Origin: Hominisplanchenecus murintestinalis
GTDB lineage: Bacteria; Bacillota; Clostridia; Lachnospirales; Lachnospiraceae
Direction: 5' to 3'
Length of the DNA: 64,000 bases
Assembly: GCA_004793585.1 (NCBI GenBank)
Contig: SRZB01000009.1
Location: 1 to 64,000 of the forward strand
In this document: positions 39,195 to 49,600 of the stretch, one piece after another
How the letters are laid out: the number at the start of each line of letters is the position of its first letter
Numbering within the stretch: the first letter of the stretch is position 1
Translations under genes and position numbers: made by a program
The notes under the pieces: model-generated
Seen by the model: only the letters and a program-made list of their open reading frames with translations
Database searches by the model: none
What the model was told of the DNA's origin: nothing

Positions 39195-41894
39195 CTATTT
39201 CACCTTTACTTTTATGACTTTCTTTACGCCATTGCATTTAATAGTAATCTTACAGCGTCCTTTCTTTATGCCTTTCACAACACCTTTTTTTGTCACAGAC
39301 GCTATCTTTTTGCTGCTGCTCTTGTATGTGACTTTTCCTTTTGGTACAGCCGTTACCTTAAGCTTGAGCTTTCTGCCCTTTTTTACGGTAACAGACTTTT
39401 TCTTCAGTTTCAATGCCGGCTTCTTAACCGTAACCGTACAGCTCGCCTTATAGTTCCCTACTGCTGCTGTAATCACTGCTTTTCCCGGTTTCTTCGCAGT
39501 TACCACTCCGTTAGATACTGTCGCTGTTTTGGGGCTGGAAGATGTCCATACCACACTTCCGCTTACGCCTGCCACAATTGCCCTGAGCGTTACGGTCTTG
39601 CTTCCCTTCGTATAAATCACCGCGCTTGCCCTATCCAATTTCACGGAAGGATTTTGCGCCGGAGGACTTACTACCGGAGGCTTCTCTGTAGGAGGTTTTA
39701 CTTCCGGAGGATTTACCACCGGAGGCTCCGGATTTACAGGCTCTTTCTTGCTGACAGTCGTGAAATTAATCTCTGTAGGCGCCGACATTTCCCCATTCAT
39801 ATCATAAGCAGACACTGACAGGCTGTATTTCTTTCCAGGCTCCAGATTCGTCAATTTTACTAAAATATTTTTTCCTGCTTCATCCATCATTTTTTCCGGT
39901 TCGGTAATATCCAACAGTACCGTATCGCCATCCATAATCTTATATCCCGAAATCCCAACAACGTCCCATACGACCGGAAACGTTATCGTTACTTCTGTTT
40001 CCCCGGCTTCAGAAATTTCCGGTGCCTGCGGCGCGGCAGGTGTCACAACCTCTTCTGCTTCCGCCTGATATTTATGTGCCCCGATATCCGGTGTCTCAGA
40101 AGCAGTTATCTCATTTCCGAAAAAATCTACCGTACACGGTTCTTTGCCGTTATTATCTGTAATTATCTTTCCTTTTCCAAGGGCAGGCGAATTTTCCACC
40201 AGCTTATAGCCTTCAAATGCACTCCGCACCGTCGGGTCGCTGTGCAGCCGCGCAGCTTTCACTGCATAAGTGGGTCCGCTCCCCGGCTGTTTTAGTACCT
40301 GGGTTCCTTTTGCCACTTCGATTGCCTGTTCATCGCTGACCGGCTTTGATGCATAATTATAATACAAATTGTTGCTGAATGTAAGCCCTATTTTTCCGTT
40401 TTTTCTCCAGGTATCCGCCATTGGTTCCTCACCGGAATAATAAATGATGTTATTCTCTGCTACCATATAGCCCCCATTATTTCTCTGGCGTATGAACGGA
40501 ACTCCTTCTTTCATATAAAATGTATTGTTATACACATGCGCATCCGGATTTCCGGCAATATCCATCGCCCCCTTCAAATCATTCTGGCTAATGTTGTAAC
40601 GGAACGTATTCTGGTACGCATCCGCCAAACAGAACATCACACATCCTCCGGTATTGTTATGGCTGTAATTATACTGGTAAAGCGTACCGTCCCCAGAATC
40701 AGCGTCCCATGCCTGAGCGTCATCATTTCCTGCATCGCCATTCCGGGTGTCAAACGCTTCATTATACTGAAACAGCGCATTTTTGCACTTCCAGGGCCAG
40801 ATTGCCGCCGCTACCCTTCCAAAGTTCGCATTGGGAACCTTAATCTGGCTATAATCCGTATTGTTAATCTGCCTTGCCGCGCCGTCTGAAACATTGTACT
40901 CTACCAGCGGTCTGTCACAGTACATCAGAGTAATGGCATCGCCTCCGGAATCTTTTACATAATTGTTGCGGATAACAACATTGGTGGAACCGTATTTCCT
41001 GATATCTTCATCGGAAATTGCTTTTACTTTGTCCGGAAACACATCCCAGTATGCGGAATACCCTACGGCGATTCCCCAGCGGTTCGTATTTTCCACTGTA
41101 CAGTTTTCAATCTTCACATCATCATAACGTGAAATTCCCGATGCTGCTTCTTCGATCGTATCTGCCTTCACCGCCCCATTCAGGGTTGTTGTTGTCTTTT
41201 TCTCTCCGTGGGGCTGGAATACCGTAAAATAAATTCCGCCGTTATTCATATGTTTGTCATAGACATTTCCCATTACATCATGGATATTCAAACCGTTCAG
41301 ATAAATATGGTCGACCGTTCCCTTATCCTGAGCCACTGCCGCCACTCCGGTGCGGTTCATCACATCAACGGCATTGTAGGCAGTATCAATTACCGGAGCC
41401 CTGTTGATAATCTCCAGATTATTGATTTCAATGTATTCCGTATCATACAGCAGAATGGACGATGAAACATATCCCTGGAACTTATGATTAGGGTTGTCCA
41501 GCCTGTATCCATAGTTCTGGAACCAGATGCCCTGGCCATTCGTATCAATGATTGGGGCCGCACCTTCGCCATATTTATCAATGACAATCGGCGCTTCCTG
41601 GCTGCCGCTCTGTCCGAACAGGTGGAGATATCCGTCCATGAACCTGGAACCACACTCCAGAAGAACTTTATCGCCCGGTTTCAGCTCCAGCTTATTTATT
41701 TTCTGAAGGCTGTAAAATGGTGTATCCTGGCTCTTTCCATCGTTCCTGTCCTTTCCGTGGAGAGTACTGACATAATAAGTTGTCCCCTCCGCGCCCGATG
41801 CCGCTTCTGCTGTTTCTGCACCCGCGCCTGGGATTACTGAGGAACAGAGCACTGCCAGCGCACTCACCATTGCTAAAATCCTCTTCTTTACCAT
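39195..41894 (-). CDS. Secreted beta-helix protein with Fn3 and Big_2 domains
   Basis: 899 residues from ATG 41894 (GGAGGAGAAGGCT upstream). Signal peptide to about residue 33 (VIPGAGAETAEAAS). Residues 40-600 are a right-handed beta-helix with YYVSTLHGKDRNDGKSQDTP, WFQNYGYRLDNPNHKFQGYV and NNYVKDSGGDAITLMYCDRP. An Fn3 domain is at about 640-715, a Pro-rich linker (PPEVKPPTEKPPVVSPPAQN) follows, then Big_2 (VVWTSSSPKTATVSNGVVTA) and a lysine-rich end that may bind the cell surface. Polysaccharide lyases and glycosidases use this fold, but the active site is not evident. Paralogue of the next gene. Confidence 0.82.
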   Translation of the reverse strand: MVKKRILAMVSALAVLCSSVIPGAGAETAEAASGAEGTTYYVSTLHGKDRNDGKSQDTPFYSLQKINKLELKPGDKVLLECGSRFMDGYLHLFGQSGSQEAPIVIDKYGEGAAPIIDTNGQGIWFQNYGYRLDNPNHKFQGYVSSSILLYDTEYIEINNLEIINRAPVIDTAYNAVDVMNRTGVAAVAQDKGTVDHIYLNGLNIHDVMGNVYDKHMNNGGIYFTVFQPHGEKKTTTTLNGAVKADTIEEAASGISRYDDVKIENCTVENTNRWGIAVGYSAYWDVFPDKVKAISDEDIRKYGSTNVVIRNNYVKDSGGDAITLMYCDRPLVEYNVSDGAARQINNTDYSQIKVPNANFGRVAAAIWPWKCKNALFQYNEAFDTRNGDAGNDDAQAWDADSGDGTLYQYNYSHNNTGGCVMFCLADAYQNTFRYNISQNDLKGAMDIAGNPDAHVYNNTFYMKEGVPFIRQRNNGGYMVAENNIIYYSGEEPMADTWRKNGKIGLTFSNNLYYNYASKPVSDEQAIEVAKGTQVLKQPGSGPTYAVKAARLHSDPTVRSAFEGYKLVENSPALGKGKIITDNNGKEPCTVDFFGNEITASETPDIGAHKYQAEAEEVVTPAAPQAPEISEAGETEVTITFPVVWDVVGISGYKIMDGDTVLLDITEPEKMMDEAGKNILVKLTNLEPGKKYSLSVSAYDMNGEMSAPTEINFTTVSKKEPVNPEPPVVNPPEVKPPTEKPPVVSPPAQNPSVKLDRASAVIYTKGSKTVTLRAIVAGVSGSVVWTSSSPKTATVSNGVVTAKKPGKAVITAAVGNYKASCTVTVKKPALKLKKKSVTVKKGRKLKLKVTAVPKGKVTYKSSSKKIASVTKKGVVKGIKKGRCKITIKCNGVKKVIKVKVK

Positions 41895-41907
41895 AGCCTT
41901 CTCCTCC

Positions 41908-44388
41908 TTAATTTTCTTCTTCCAGGTATCCGACACGTATCTCGGCAGCGCTTCCCGCCGGTTTACTGCCGTTCATCGGTACAGATTCTATTCCCGTAAG
42001 CCTGATATAACGTGCATTCACCTGCATGAATTCTGCATATTTCGTAGACGAATCGCCTGCCCATGTTCCCTCAGCCGCCTGTGTCCAGCTATTTCCATCG
42101 CTGCTGACCTCCACTTTATATTTTGTAATAATTCCTGAAGTATTGTTTTGCCTTGGAACATAAGTGAACCTGGCTATTGGTTTGCTGCTTCCCAGGTCTA
42201 TTTTAATCCAGACGTCTGACTGGCTGGTATTATCCCAGGATGTATGCCATATCGTAGCGTTATTCCCGTCAAGGACATTCGATGCCGGAGTGCTATCTGA
42301 AGAACTTGCCCACTGGGAGCTGCCATTCTCTGCATTTCCCGCAGTCACACCTGCCCGCATCTGGGCGTCCGGTTCATAATCCCTGTACACAAGCTGCTTT
42401 GCCAGCTCTACTGCATATTCCTTTGTCTCACTGCCGCGGACAAGCTTCACCGCCATATCCTCGGTTACTTTTTCCCCGTCTCCTGCTTCCTTGCCGTTTT
42501 TCAGGATGCTAAGGCTCACATCCCGCGCAAATACGAGCTGTTCTTTCAGTTCTCCTACCGTCATTGTCTTAGGGAGTCTCTTAATCTTCCCGTCTTCTAC
42601 AAGCACGGAATCGCCTCCCAGCGCCAGCACAGTCTCTGCCGTCCCGGATTCATACACTCCGATGTCAGGCTGCGCTCCCACCTGATTTCCAAAGAAATCA
42701 TATTTTGCCATGCCTTCCGTCAGGGTTCCCGCATTGATTGCCGGTGAATCGTCCTGCAGCTTATATCCGTCAAATACCTCCCTGTTGTGCAGTTTCCCAG
42801 CCTGGGAGCTTTCCGGCGCCTGCCCCGGGTTCACGAACTTCGGATCTGCCGTGATAGAGCCTGCCGGGAGCGTCTGCCCTTCATATCCAAAGAAAATATT
42901 GTTTGCATATGTGCGCCCTGCTTTCACGATGACCTCACTGGCATTTTTCCCGGTGCTGACGTTATAAAAAATATTATTTTTCAGCTCTGCCGCCCCGTTG
43001 TAATTGCTCTTGTCAATGAACATCTTTGTATTCAAATCTTTTCCGATATAAAATACATTATTGTAAATCTTTCCCTGAGGATTCGCGTCTGCCAGCCCAA
43101 TCAGACCTTTCAAATCATTTTGGCTGATGTTATACCGGAACATTCCCTGATATGCTTCCACGCCGCAGATCATCAGGCAGCCTCCTCCATTGTTATGGCT
43201 GTAATTATACTGATAAACCGTGCCGTCTGACCAGTCGATATCCCAGGGCTGCCCATCCTGGCAGTCTACCGTATCAAACACCTCATTATACTGGAACACG
43301 GCGTCTTTACATTTCCATGGCCAGATTGCCGCACAGAACGGCTGCCAGAAAATTGTCTGGTTTGTATCAGGATACTTTGAAGTTATATCATATTTTCCAT
43401 CCAAATCTGCTCCCGCCCGGTCTGACACATTCCGCTGAATAAGCGGACGGTACGCATACATAGCCACGATTCCGTCATTTCCCACATTCTGCACATAATT
43501 TCCTTCAAAAAGAAGTTCTGTGTGTCCATAAGTTTTCGCCACCGTATCTGAAATCGCCTTCCCGTTAAACTTGCCGCTCTGATAGGTATATCCTACGCAA
43601 ATTCCGGCACGGGACACATCCTTTACATGGCAGTTCGTAATTTTCACATCATGGTATCTGGCTATCCCGGTAGCTCCTTCATCTGCAGGCGGCAGTACAT
43701 TCATTTGAATTCCGCCGTTATTCATATGCTTGTCTTCAAGGTTGCCATCTACATTATGAATATACAAATCGTCCAGATACACATGCTCCATCGTGCCTCC
43801 GTCTTTGGCGATGCCGGATACGCCGGTACGATCCATCCGGTCGTCAATCTGTGACGCGCTGGCAGTTGCTCCCTTGAAAAACTCAAAATCATCCGATGCG
43901 TTTGTTATTTCCAGCCCGCTCACTTCCACAAAATCCACGTCATAGAGCAGAATCGCCGAAGATACATATCCCTGAGACCTATGCTTCTGATTATCCACCG
44001 CACCGTTATAGGACTGATACCAGACTCCCTGCCCTTCCGCGTCAATCCGCGGCTTCGCTTCCGCTGTTCCATAGCTCCCAATCTTAATTGGCGTCTCCTC
44101 GGTTCCATGTACATCCTGGAGATGGATATATCCTTGGAATACGGACCCTTTCTCCAGCAGCACCTGGTCTCCCGGTTCTAATTTTACCTGTTTCAGCTTA
44201 TCCAGCGTCTCCCACGCTTCTCTTTCCGAGGTTCCGGATTTGGAATTATCTCCGTGGATACTGCTGATATAGTAAGATTTTCCCATCACCTCCCGGGCTG
44301 CAGCGCGTACCTGAAATGCCGGAAGCAGATTTGGGCTTGTCCCTGCTACTGCCAGCGCACACATAAATGCCAATATTCTTTTTTTCAT
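41908..44388 (-). CDS. Secreted beta-helix protein with F5/8 type C (CBM32-like) domain
   Basis: 826 residues from ATG 44388. Signal peptide to about residue 33. The beta-helix part shares YYISSIHGDNSKSGTSEREA, EPGDQVLLEKGSVFQGYIHL, YNYSHNNGGGCLMICGVEAY with the neighbouring paralogue, so the pair arose by duplication. The C-terminal 140 residues are a discoidin-like carbohydrate-binding domain (NVLDGNNATIWHTSWDN, then VWIKIDLGSSKPIARFTYVP). A hairpin TGACGCA / TGCGTCA (44402-44420) lies just before its ribosome site. Probably acts on host or dietary polysaccharide. It precedes the other beta-helix gene by 13 bases. Confidence 0.83.
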   Translation of the reverse strand: MKKRILAFMCALAVAGTSPNLLPAFQVRAAAREVMGKSYYISSIHGDNSKSGTSEREAWETLDKLKQVKLEPGDQVLLEKGSVFQGYIHLQDVHGTEETPIKIGSYGTAEAKPRIDAEGQGVWYQSYNGAVDNQKHRSQGYVSSAILLYDVDFVEVSGLEITNASDDFEFFKGATASASQIDDRMDRTGVSGIAKDGGTMEHVYLDDLYIHNVDGNLEDKHMNNGGIQMNVLPPADEGATGIARYHDVKITNCHVKDVSRAGICVGYTYQSGKFNGKAISDTVAKTYGHTELLFEGNYVQNVGNDGIVAMYAYRPLIQRNVSDRAGADLDGKYDITSKYPDTNQTIFWQPFCAAIWPWKCKDAVFQYNEVFDTVDCQDGQPWDIDWSDGTVYQYNYSHNNGGGCLMICGVEAYQGMFRYNISQNDLKGLIGLADANPQGKIYNNVFYIGKDLNTKMFIDKSNYNGAAELKNNIFYNVSTGKNASEVIVKAGRTYANNIFFGYEGQTLPAGSITADPKFVNPGQAPESSQAGKLHNREVFDGYKLQDDSPAINAGTLTEGMAKYDFFGNQVGAQPDIGVYESGTAETVLALGGDSVLVEDGKIKRLPKTMTVGELKEQLVFARDVSLSILKNGKEAGDGEKVTEDMAVKLVRGSETKEYAVELAKQLVYRDYEPDAQMRAGVTAGNAENGSSQWASSSDSTPASNVLDGNNATIWHTSWDNTSQSDVWIKIDLGSSKPIARFTYVPRQNNTSGIITKYKVEVSSDGNSWTQAAEGTWAGDSSTKYAEFMQVNARYIRLTGIESVPMNGSKPAGSAAEIRVGYLEEEN

Positions 44389-44466
44389 TTTTTCCCCTTT
44401 CTGACGCACTCGCTGCGTCACCTTGGCAGACTTAGAAGTTTACTTCCAAACTCTCTCCTTTCAGGT

Positions 44467-45516
44467 TTAATTGTTTATATTCTTTTTCATAAAAAAGTAT
44501 ATACGTTCCATATCGCCTTCGACCTCGGCTTTTTCCGCACGCTCTGCTACGATTTTATCATAATTTTCCTCGCGCAGCGTCTTATTGATATTATCCTTTA
44601 TCTCTTCCATGGGCGTTGGTTCATTCGCTTTTCTGTCTGTGCATTCAATCAGGTAGAAACATCCGTTTTCATCCAACACTGCTGTCGATTCTCCAGCTTG
44701 CAGATTCCACGCATACTCCAGTACATCGCCGATACTCCTTGAATACATATTCAGCTCGTCTGCCGTCACCTCAGCATGTTCCAGGTATGGTACAATAGCT
44801 TTCTCTGCTCCGGCCGTCTCTGCCAGCGTAGTGTCTTTATCAAGCTTCTTATAAACTGCCGTCAGAATATCTTTCAGCCCTTTCGCCTGCTCTTCATCCA
44901 TCTCCCCGGCATAAGGGATTTTCACATAATCCAGCACCCTGTCGTCTTCTCTCTGGTAAGAAACGGCATGCTCTGTATAATACTGTTCTCTGTCAGCGTC
45001 TGTAATAACCATTCCTTCATTATCCAAATCCTCGCAGTACTGCTTTTGCAGTGTATCCATCTCATATTCCCTGTACAGTTCCAGGGTGTACTCCGACAGC
45101 CCATACACTGCCCCGCCCTTTGCAATCTGCTCTTTCCGATACTGGTTTTCAGCCTCCCAGCGCGCTTTAAACCCCTGATAGCTGGCATCCTCTACATACC
45201 CCTTCTCCTTTGCCAAATCATACACTGCATGAAAATATTTCAGCTCCTCGAGCGCTGCATCTGCCAGCTTTTTGTAGGGAAATTCTCCCTCAATTTCCCG
45301 TTCCCAAAATCCGGCGTCCATAGCTCCTCCGCTTTTCCCGGAAAAATATTCCGTAACCTCATACATTTTTCCTGCCGCCGCATCCAAAAATTCCTCTTTG
45401 TCTATTTTGCTTTCTCCAATACTCAGTGAAAATTGGCTTTGCCATAAGAAAAACCCGCCAAAAGCAAGGATTGCTAAAATTATAATTGTGATAATTACAC
45501 AGATTTTTTTCTTCAC
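44467..45516 (-). CDS. SurA/PrsA-like foldase, membrane anchored
   Basis: 349 residues with a GTG start at 45516 (AGGAGTATGGCGA upstream). One N-terminal membrane helix (ICVIITIIILAILAFGGFFL). The remainder is helical, of SurA N-domain type, with a late peptidyl-prolyl-isomerase-like part (EKAIVPYLEHAEVTADELN, then AGESTAVLDENGCFYLIECT). It is first in the leftward run with the two beta-helix genes, so it may help those large secreted proteins fold. A divergent AraC-type gene starts 160 bases away. Confidence 0.72.
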   Translation of the reverse strand: MKKKICVIITIIILAILAFGGFFLWQSQFSLSIGESKIDKEEFLDAAAGKMYEVTEYFSGKSGGAMDAGFWEREIEGEFPYKKLADAALEELKYFHAVYDLAKEKGYVEDASYQGFKARWEAENQYRKEQIAKGGAVYGLSEYTLELYREYEMDTLQKQYCEDLDNEGMVITDADREQYYTEHAVSYQREDDRVLDYVKIPYAGEMDEEQAKGLKDILTAVYKKLDKDTTLAETAGAEKAIVPYLEHAEVTADELNMYSRSIGDVLEYAWNLQAGESTAVLDENGCFYLIECTDRKANEPTPMEEIKDNINKTLREENYDKIVAERAEKAEVEGDMERIYFFMKKNINN

Positions 45517-45675
45517 TCGCCATACTCCTATTCATTTTATACAATTTCATTGACTTTACTTTTATTTTATTATATCATTTTGGTAAACTTTTTTCTTGTT
45601 AAATACCGTCCACTTTATCGTAATTTTTGTATAATACGGAACTATTGCTTTACCCATGAAAGGAGAGCTTTTACA

Positions 45676-46593
45676 ATGGGAGATTCATATTCAGAATACC
45701 GTCCAGGCCAAAGCGAAGTCTTTCTCGCCACTCAGACGGTCATCAGCGCCAAAGATCAGCTCCGTGAGCACCGCTACAGTTTTTCCAGACATATACATCG
45801 CTCTATTGAGATTTATCTGATAAGCTCCGGCTGCTGTTCCATGGACATTAATGCCTGGAAAATCCTCTGTAAGGCCGGGGATTTTATCATGATTCCCCCA
45901 AATACAGTTCATTCCTTTTATCTGGAAACAGAGGATGTATGCACATTCCGCCACATTCATTTCAATCCTGATCTTTTTTCCCAGTGGTATCTGAATCAGG
46001 CAGAACCTTGTCCTCTTGATCTTTTAACTGCATTGGTTGTATCGTGCGGCAGCTATATCCATCTGGTCGCAGACGAGACGACTGCTTCACTTGTTTCACG
46101 CATCATAGATGAAACGGCTTCCGGAGGCGTATTTTCTGCCGCCATGGCAAACCTGCATATCGCGGAGCTGATTCTCCATATGATTATGCTGATTCGCCCT
46201 GATATGTCCCTAATAACAGGCAGCAGCGCGCATACACCGGAACACATACGGTATGTATCCTACGCACTCTCCTATATTCATGAAAATTTTTCCGGAAAAA
46301 TCTTAATCCAGGATATCGCTGAACACCTGAACATCTCTTCCCGCTATTTAAGCAAAGTATTCTTCCAGCATATGAATCTTACCATCCTGAACTATATTAA
46401 TCTCTACCGGATTAACCAGGCAATTGAGCTGATGCCGGACGCAGGACTGACATTGACCAATATCGCTGCACTGATAGGACTGAAAGATTCCCAGCATTTC
46501 TCCAAACTTTTCCGCAGCATTATCGGTCTGCCCCCAAACCAGTACCGCAAGCTCCTTCTGCATGAAATGTCTGAAGAATCTCCTGATATTTAA
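45676..46593 (+). CDS. AraC family regulator
   Basis: 305 residues from ATG 45676 (AAAGGAGAGCTTTTACA). N-terminal cupin: HRYSFSRHIHRSIEIYLISS, then KAGDFIMIPPNTVHSFYLET. Two HTH motifs: GKILIQDIAEHLNISSRYLS and LTNIAALIGLKDSQHFSKLF. It is divergent from the foldase/beta-helix run and convergent with GH89, which suggests sugar-responsive control of this surface-glycan locus. Confidence 0.9.
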   Translation: MGDSYSEYRPGQSEVFLATQTVISAKDQLREHRYSFSRHIHRSIEIYLISSGCCSMDINAWKILCKAGDFIMIPPNTVHSFYLETEDVCTFRHIHFNPDLFSQWYLNQAEPCPLDLLTALVVSCGSYIHLVADETTASLVSRIIDETASGGVFSAAMANLHIAELILHMIMLIRPDMSLITGSSAHTPEHIRYVSYALSYIHENFSGKILIQDIAEHLNISSRYLSKVFFQHMNLTILNYINLYRINQAIELMPDAGLTLTNIAALIGLKDSQHFSKLFRSIIGLPPNQYRKLLLHEMSEESPDI

Positions 46594-46612
46594 TTTTCCT
46601 ATTTCAAAAAAG

Positions 46613-46639
46613 CGGGCCGCCGCAATCATGCGGCAGCCC
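46613..46639. terminator. Bidirectional terminator
   Basis: GGGCCGCCGCA (46614-46624) pairs with TGCGGCAGCCC (46629-46639) around ATCA, with A and T runs outside. Between the convergent AraC and GH89 genes. Confidence 0.82.
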
Positions 46640-46646
46640 ACTTCCT

Positions 46647-49600
46647 TTATTTCTTTACAATTTTTACACTCTTTGCTGTTTTCGCTTTCTTAAATAATTT
46701 CACATATGCCTTGTACTGCTTCTTTGGTACGGAAACCTTCGCTTTCTTGTATATGCCTTTTAATGCCTGTTTCCCAACACTCTTTAACACTTTAGACTTT
46801 ATGGTTACTTTTTTCAGCTTCTTGCAGCCTTCGAATGCATTTTTTCCTATTTTCCGGACATTTGTTCCGATAGTAACTGATGCAAGTTTCACTTTCTTCC
46901 TGAAAGCTTTCGGTGCGATTTCTGTAACTTTATAGGTATATTTTCCTATCTTTATCGTTGCCGGGACAGTGATTGCCTTTGCTTTACTATTCTTAAGATT
47001 CTGGACAGATACCGTTTTCACTTTATCAGAAGATGCCGTAACCTTATATTCCAGTGTCTTGGTCTTATAAATAGTACCTGCCTTTGGAAGCGTATCGCCT
47101 ACAGGCGGTTTCGGATCTCCCGGTGAAGGACTCGGCCCCGGATTCGGTTCCGGATTCGGTCCCGGCGCAGGATCAGGTTTTACTTCCGGCTTTCTCAATC
47201 CGCCTGCCGCTTCCTCCAGCTTTCTCCTTGCCTCTAAAACGGTTTCCAAATCAGCGCCTTCGTCAGCCAAAACCCTTTTCGCCTCCTCCAATGCAGCCGC
47301 ATATACTTTCCAGCTCTCTGGCGTATAATCCTTCTCTGCTTTTCCTGCCAGCGTATCTATATAACTCTCAAGTCCGGCTTTTTCAGAAAATAAAGGTGCA
47401 AGAGCCAAATTCTGCACTGCGCGTTCCAGCCTTGCCTTCGCAGCAAAGACCATATCCCTGTCCGCATCCGGATTCGCCAAAACCTCCTCTACTTTCGCAA
47501 GCGCTGTCTGATAAGCTTTCCAGCTCTCCGGCGTATATATTTCCTCTTCCTTCTCTTTCAGCGTCTCCGTATAGTTTGTAAGTTCCGTTTTTGACGCGAC
47601 TACCACAGATACCAGCCCCGCGGATGCCTGTGTCAGCTTATTCTTTGCCGCCTGGAGCTCTTCTGCGGTAACTCCGTCTTTTTTCAGAGCCGCCCGCACC
47701 TCCTGAATAGCCTCTGCATAAGGCGCCCAGCTTTCTGCACTATAGGCATTCTCACCCTTACTGCCTTCCGTGCTCAGGATATCCAGGAGTTCTTCCCTGG
47801 CTGCTTCTACACCAACAGGCGGATTCGTTACCGGCTCCCGCAAGACATCCATGCCAAGCGCCCACAAATCTGCGCCTGATGCTTCTGTCCTGTAAATCGT
47901 GTTAGCTCTTGCCCACGCCCATTCAAATTCAAACCAGTTGATATTAGCAGCGCTGTTTCCCGCAAGTTCAGCTTTCTGCTTCTCTATCCACATACTCCAG
48001 CGCTGTTTATAGAAATCCCTGGTCAGTCCAGCCCACTGGCGGTTTGAATAATCCTTCAATCCTCCTGACTCTGCCTGCGGGTATCCGCCCCAGGTAGTTA
48101 TCAACGCCTTTGCATTAAATTCATACAAATCCTCTGTGAAATCATCCGCATTTTCCGCCAGCGCTTTTGCGCTTTCTACCCAAGTACCAAGCAGGAACTC
48201 TTTCCTTGAACTGAGTACTTTATCCACCTTGTCAATAAGCGTAAGGAATTCATTTGATTTTTCAGTAAACTGTTCCAAATTCCTTGCTTCCAACGCATTC
48301 ACCATCTGCCGATGGATTCCCTGAGATTTATTGGAAAGAACCTGCTTCAGAATATCTGCCAGATCATACCGATACCCGTCGCTGTCTTTCAGTGTATCAT
48401 AATCCTCCAGAAGCAGTCTGGCCGCCCGCTCAAGTTCTGCCATATCATAGCTAATTACCGCGTTGCCCCAGGTAGACGCTGCATTGATTCCGGTTGCCGG
48501 ACGGGCATTAATATAAGATTCCGGAGCGCCCTGTCCAAGGTTGTTCAGACTTGCCTTATATACTGTGTTCTCCAAAATCAGCATAGCCTGATATGCATTC
48601 TCGCTTTCCGCACCATAACGGCGGCGTACATATTTTTTCAGCCAATCTGCTGTATTAATTTTCTCCAGCGGCTGGCTTGCATCATTGCACCATACCGTCT
48701 CAAACAGAAGGTCATAGAGAACCGGATTATTCTGTGAACCCTCCGGAGCAATTCCCAGGCCCTCCATATAGCCGGAATTGTTCATCGCATCTGCGACACC
48801 TTTCACGATATTATCCATATGTCCATGCAGCCCCATACGCCCGCCAAAGTTATTCAGCATGCAATATACAAAAGGAGTGCCTCCAAAATTTCCGCCTCCA
48901 TAAGAGCCGGGGTTCGTTTCATTCCAGTGCGGCGTCTTTTCTGCATACAAGTCAAGCACCAGCGCATGTTCCCTGTTTCCTTCCAATCCGTTCAAAAGCC
49001 CATTAGTTGGATTTCCCTGCCAGGACTGGATGACCCATACTGCATCCGGGTTATACTCCATCATGGATGCTAATACTTTCCGGCTCATAGCAGAGACGTC
49101 CATATATCCTGTGTTTCCTCCCTCATGGAACGGGTCTGTCGCGTAGTAATCCGATATATCCCCAAACACATTTTTCTGGCACTCATAGAACAATGCGGCA
49201 TACTTATCATATGCATCGTTCGTCGTGCGCAGCATATACGGACGCTGGAACGAACACCAGCCTCCCTGTGTAATGACGTCATTATCTCCAAGCGCATATT
49301 CGCCTGACGCTACGTTTTTGATATCTACCGGAACCATTCCGCTGTATCCCTGCAGTACCGGCTGCATTCCCAGCTTTCTCATGATCAGATGGTTCTTTCT
49401 GGCAAGCTCTGTCCTCTCGCCAAACCAGGAATCATGTACCGGACCGCCAAATCCCGTAAGGTTCGCCATATATGCCCATGCATAATACGCCGGGCCGGCA
49501 ATATAGTCTTTTGCCTCCTGATGGGTGTAACCCAGCCTTCCCAGGAACTGACGCCATACTTCCTCCTGTGCAGTCACATCCAGAACCAGGTTCACTCCGT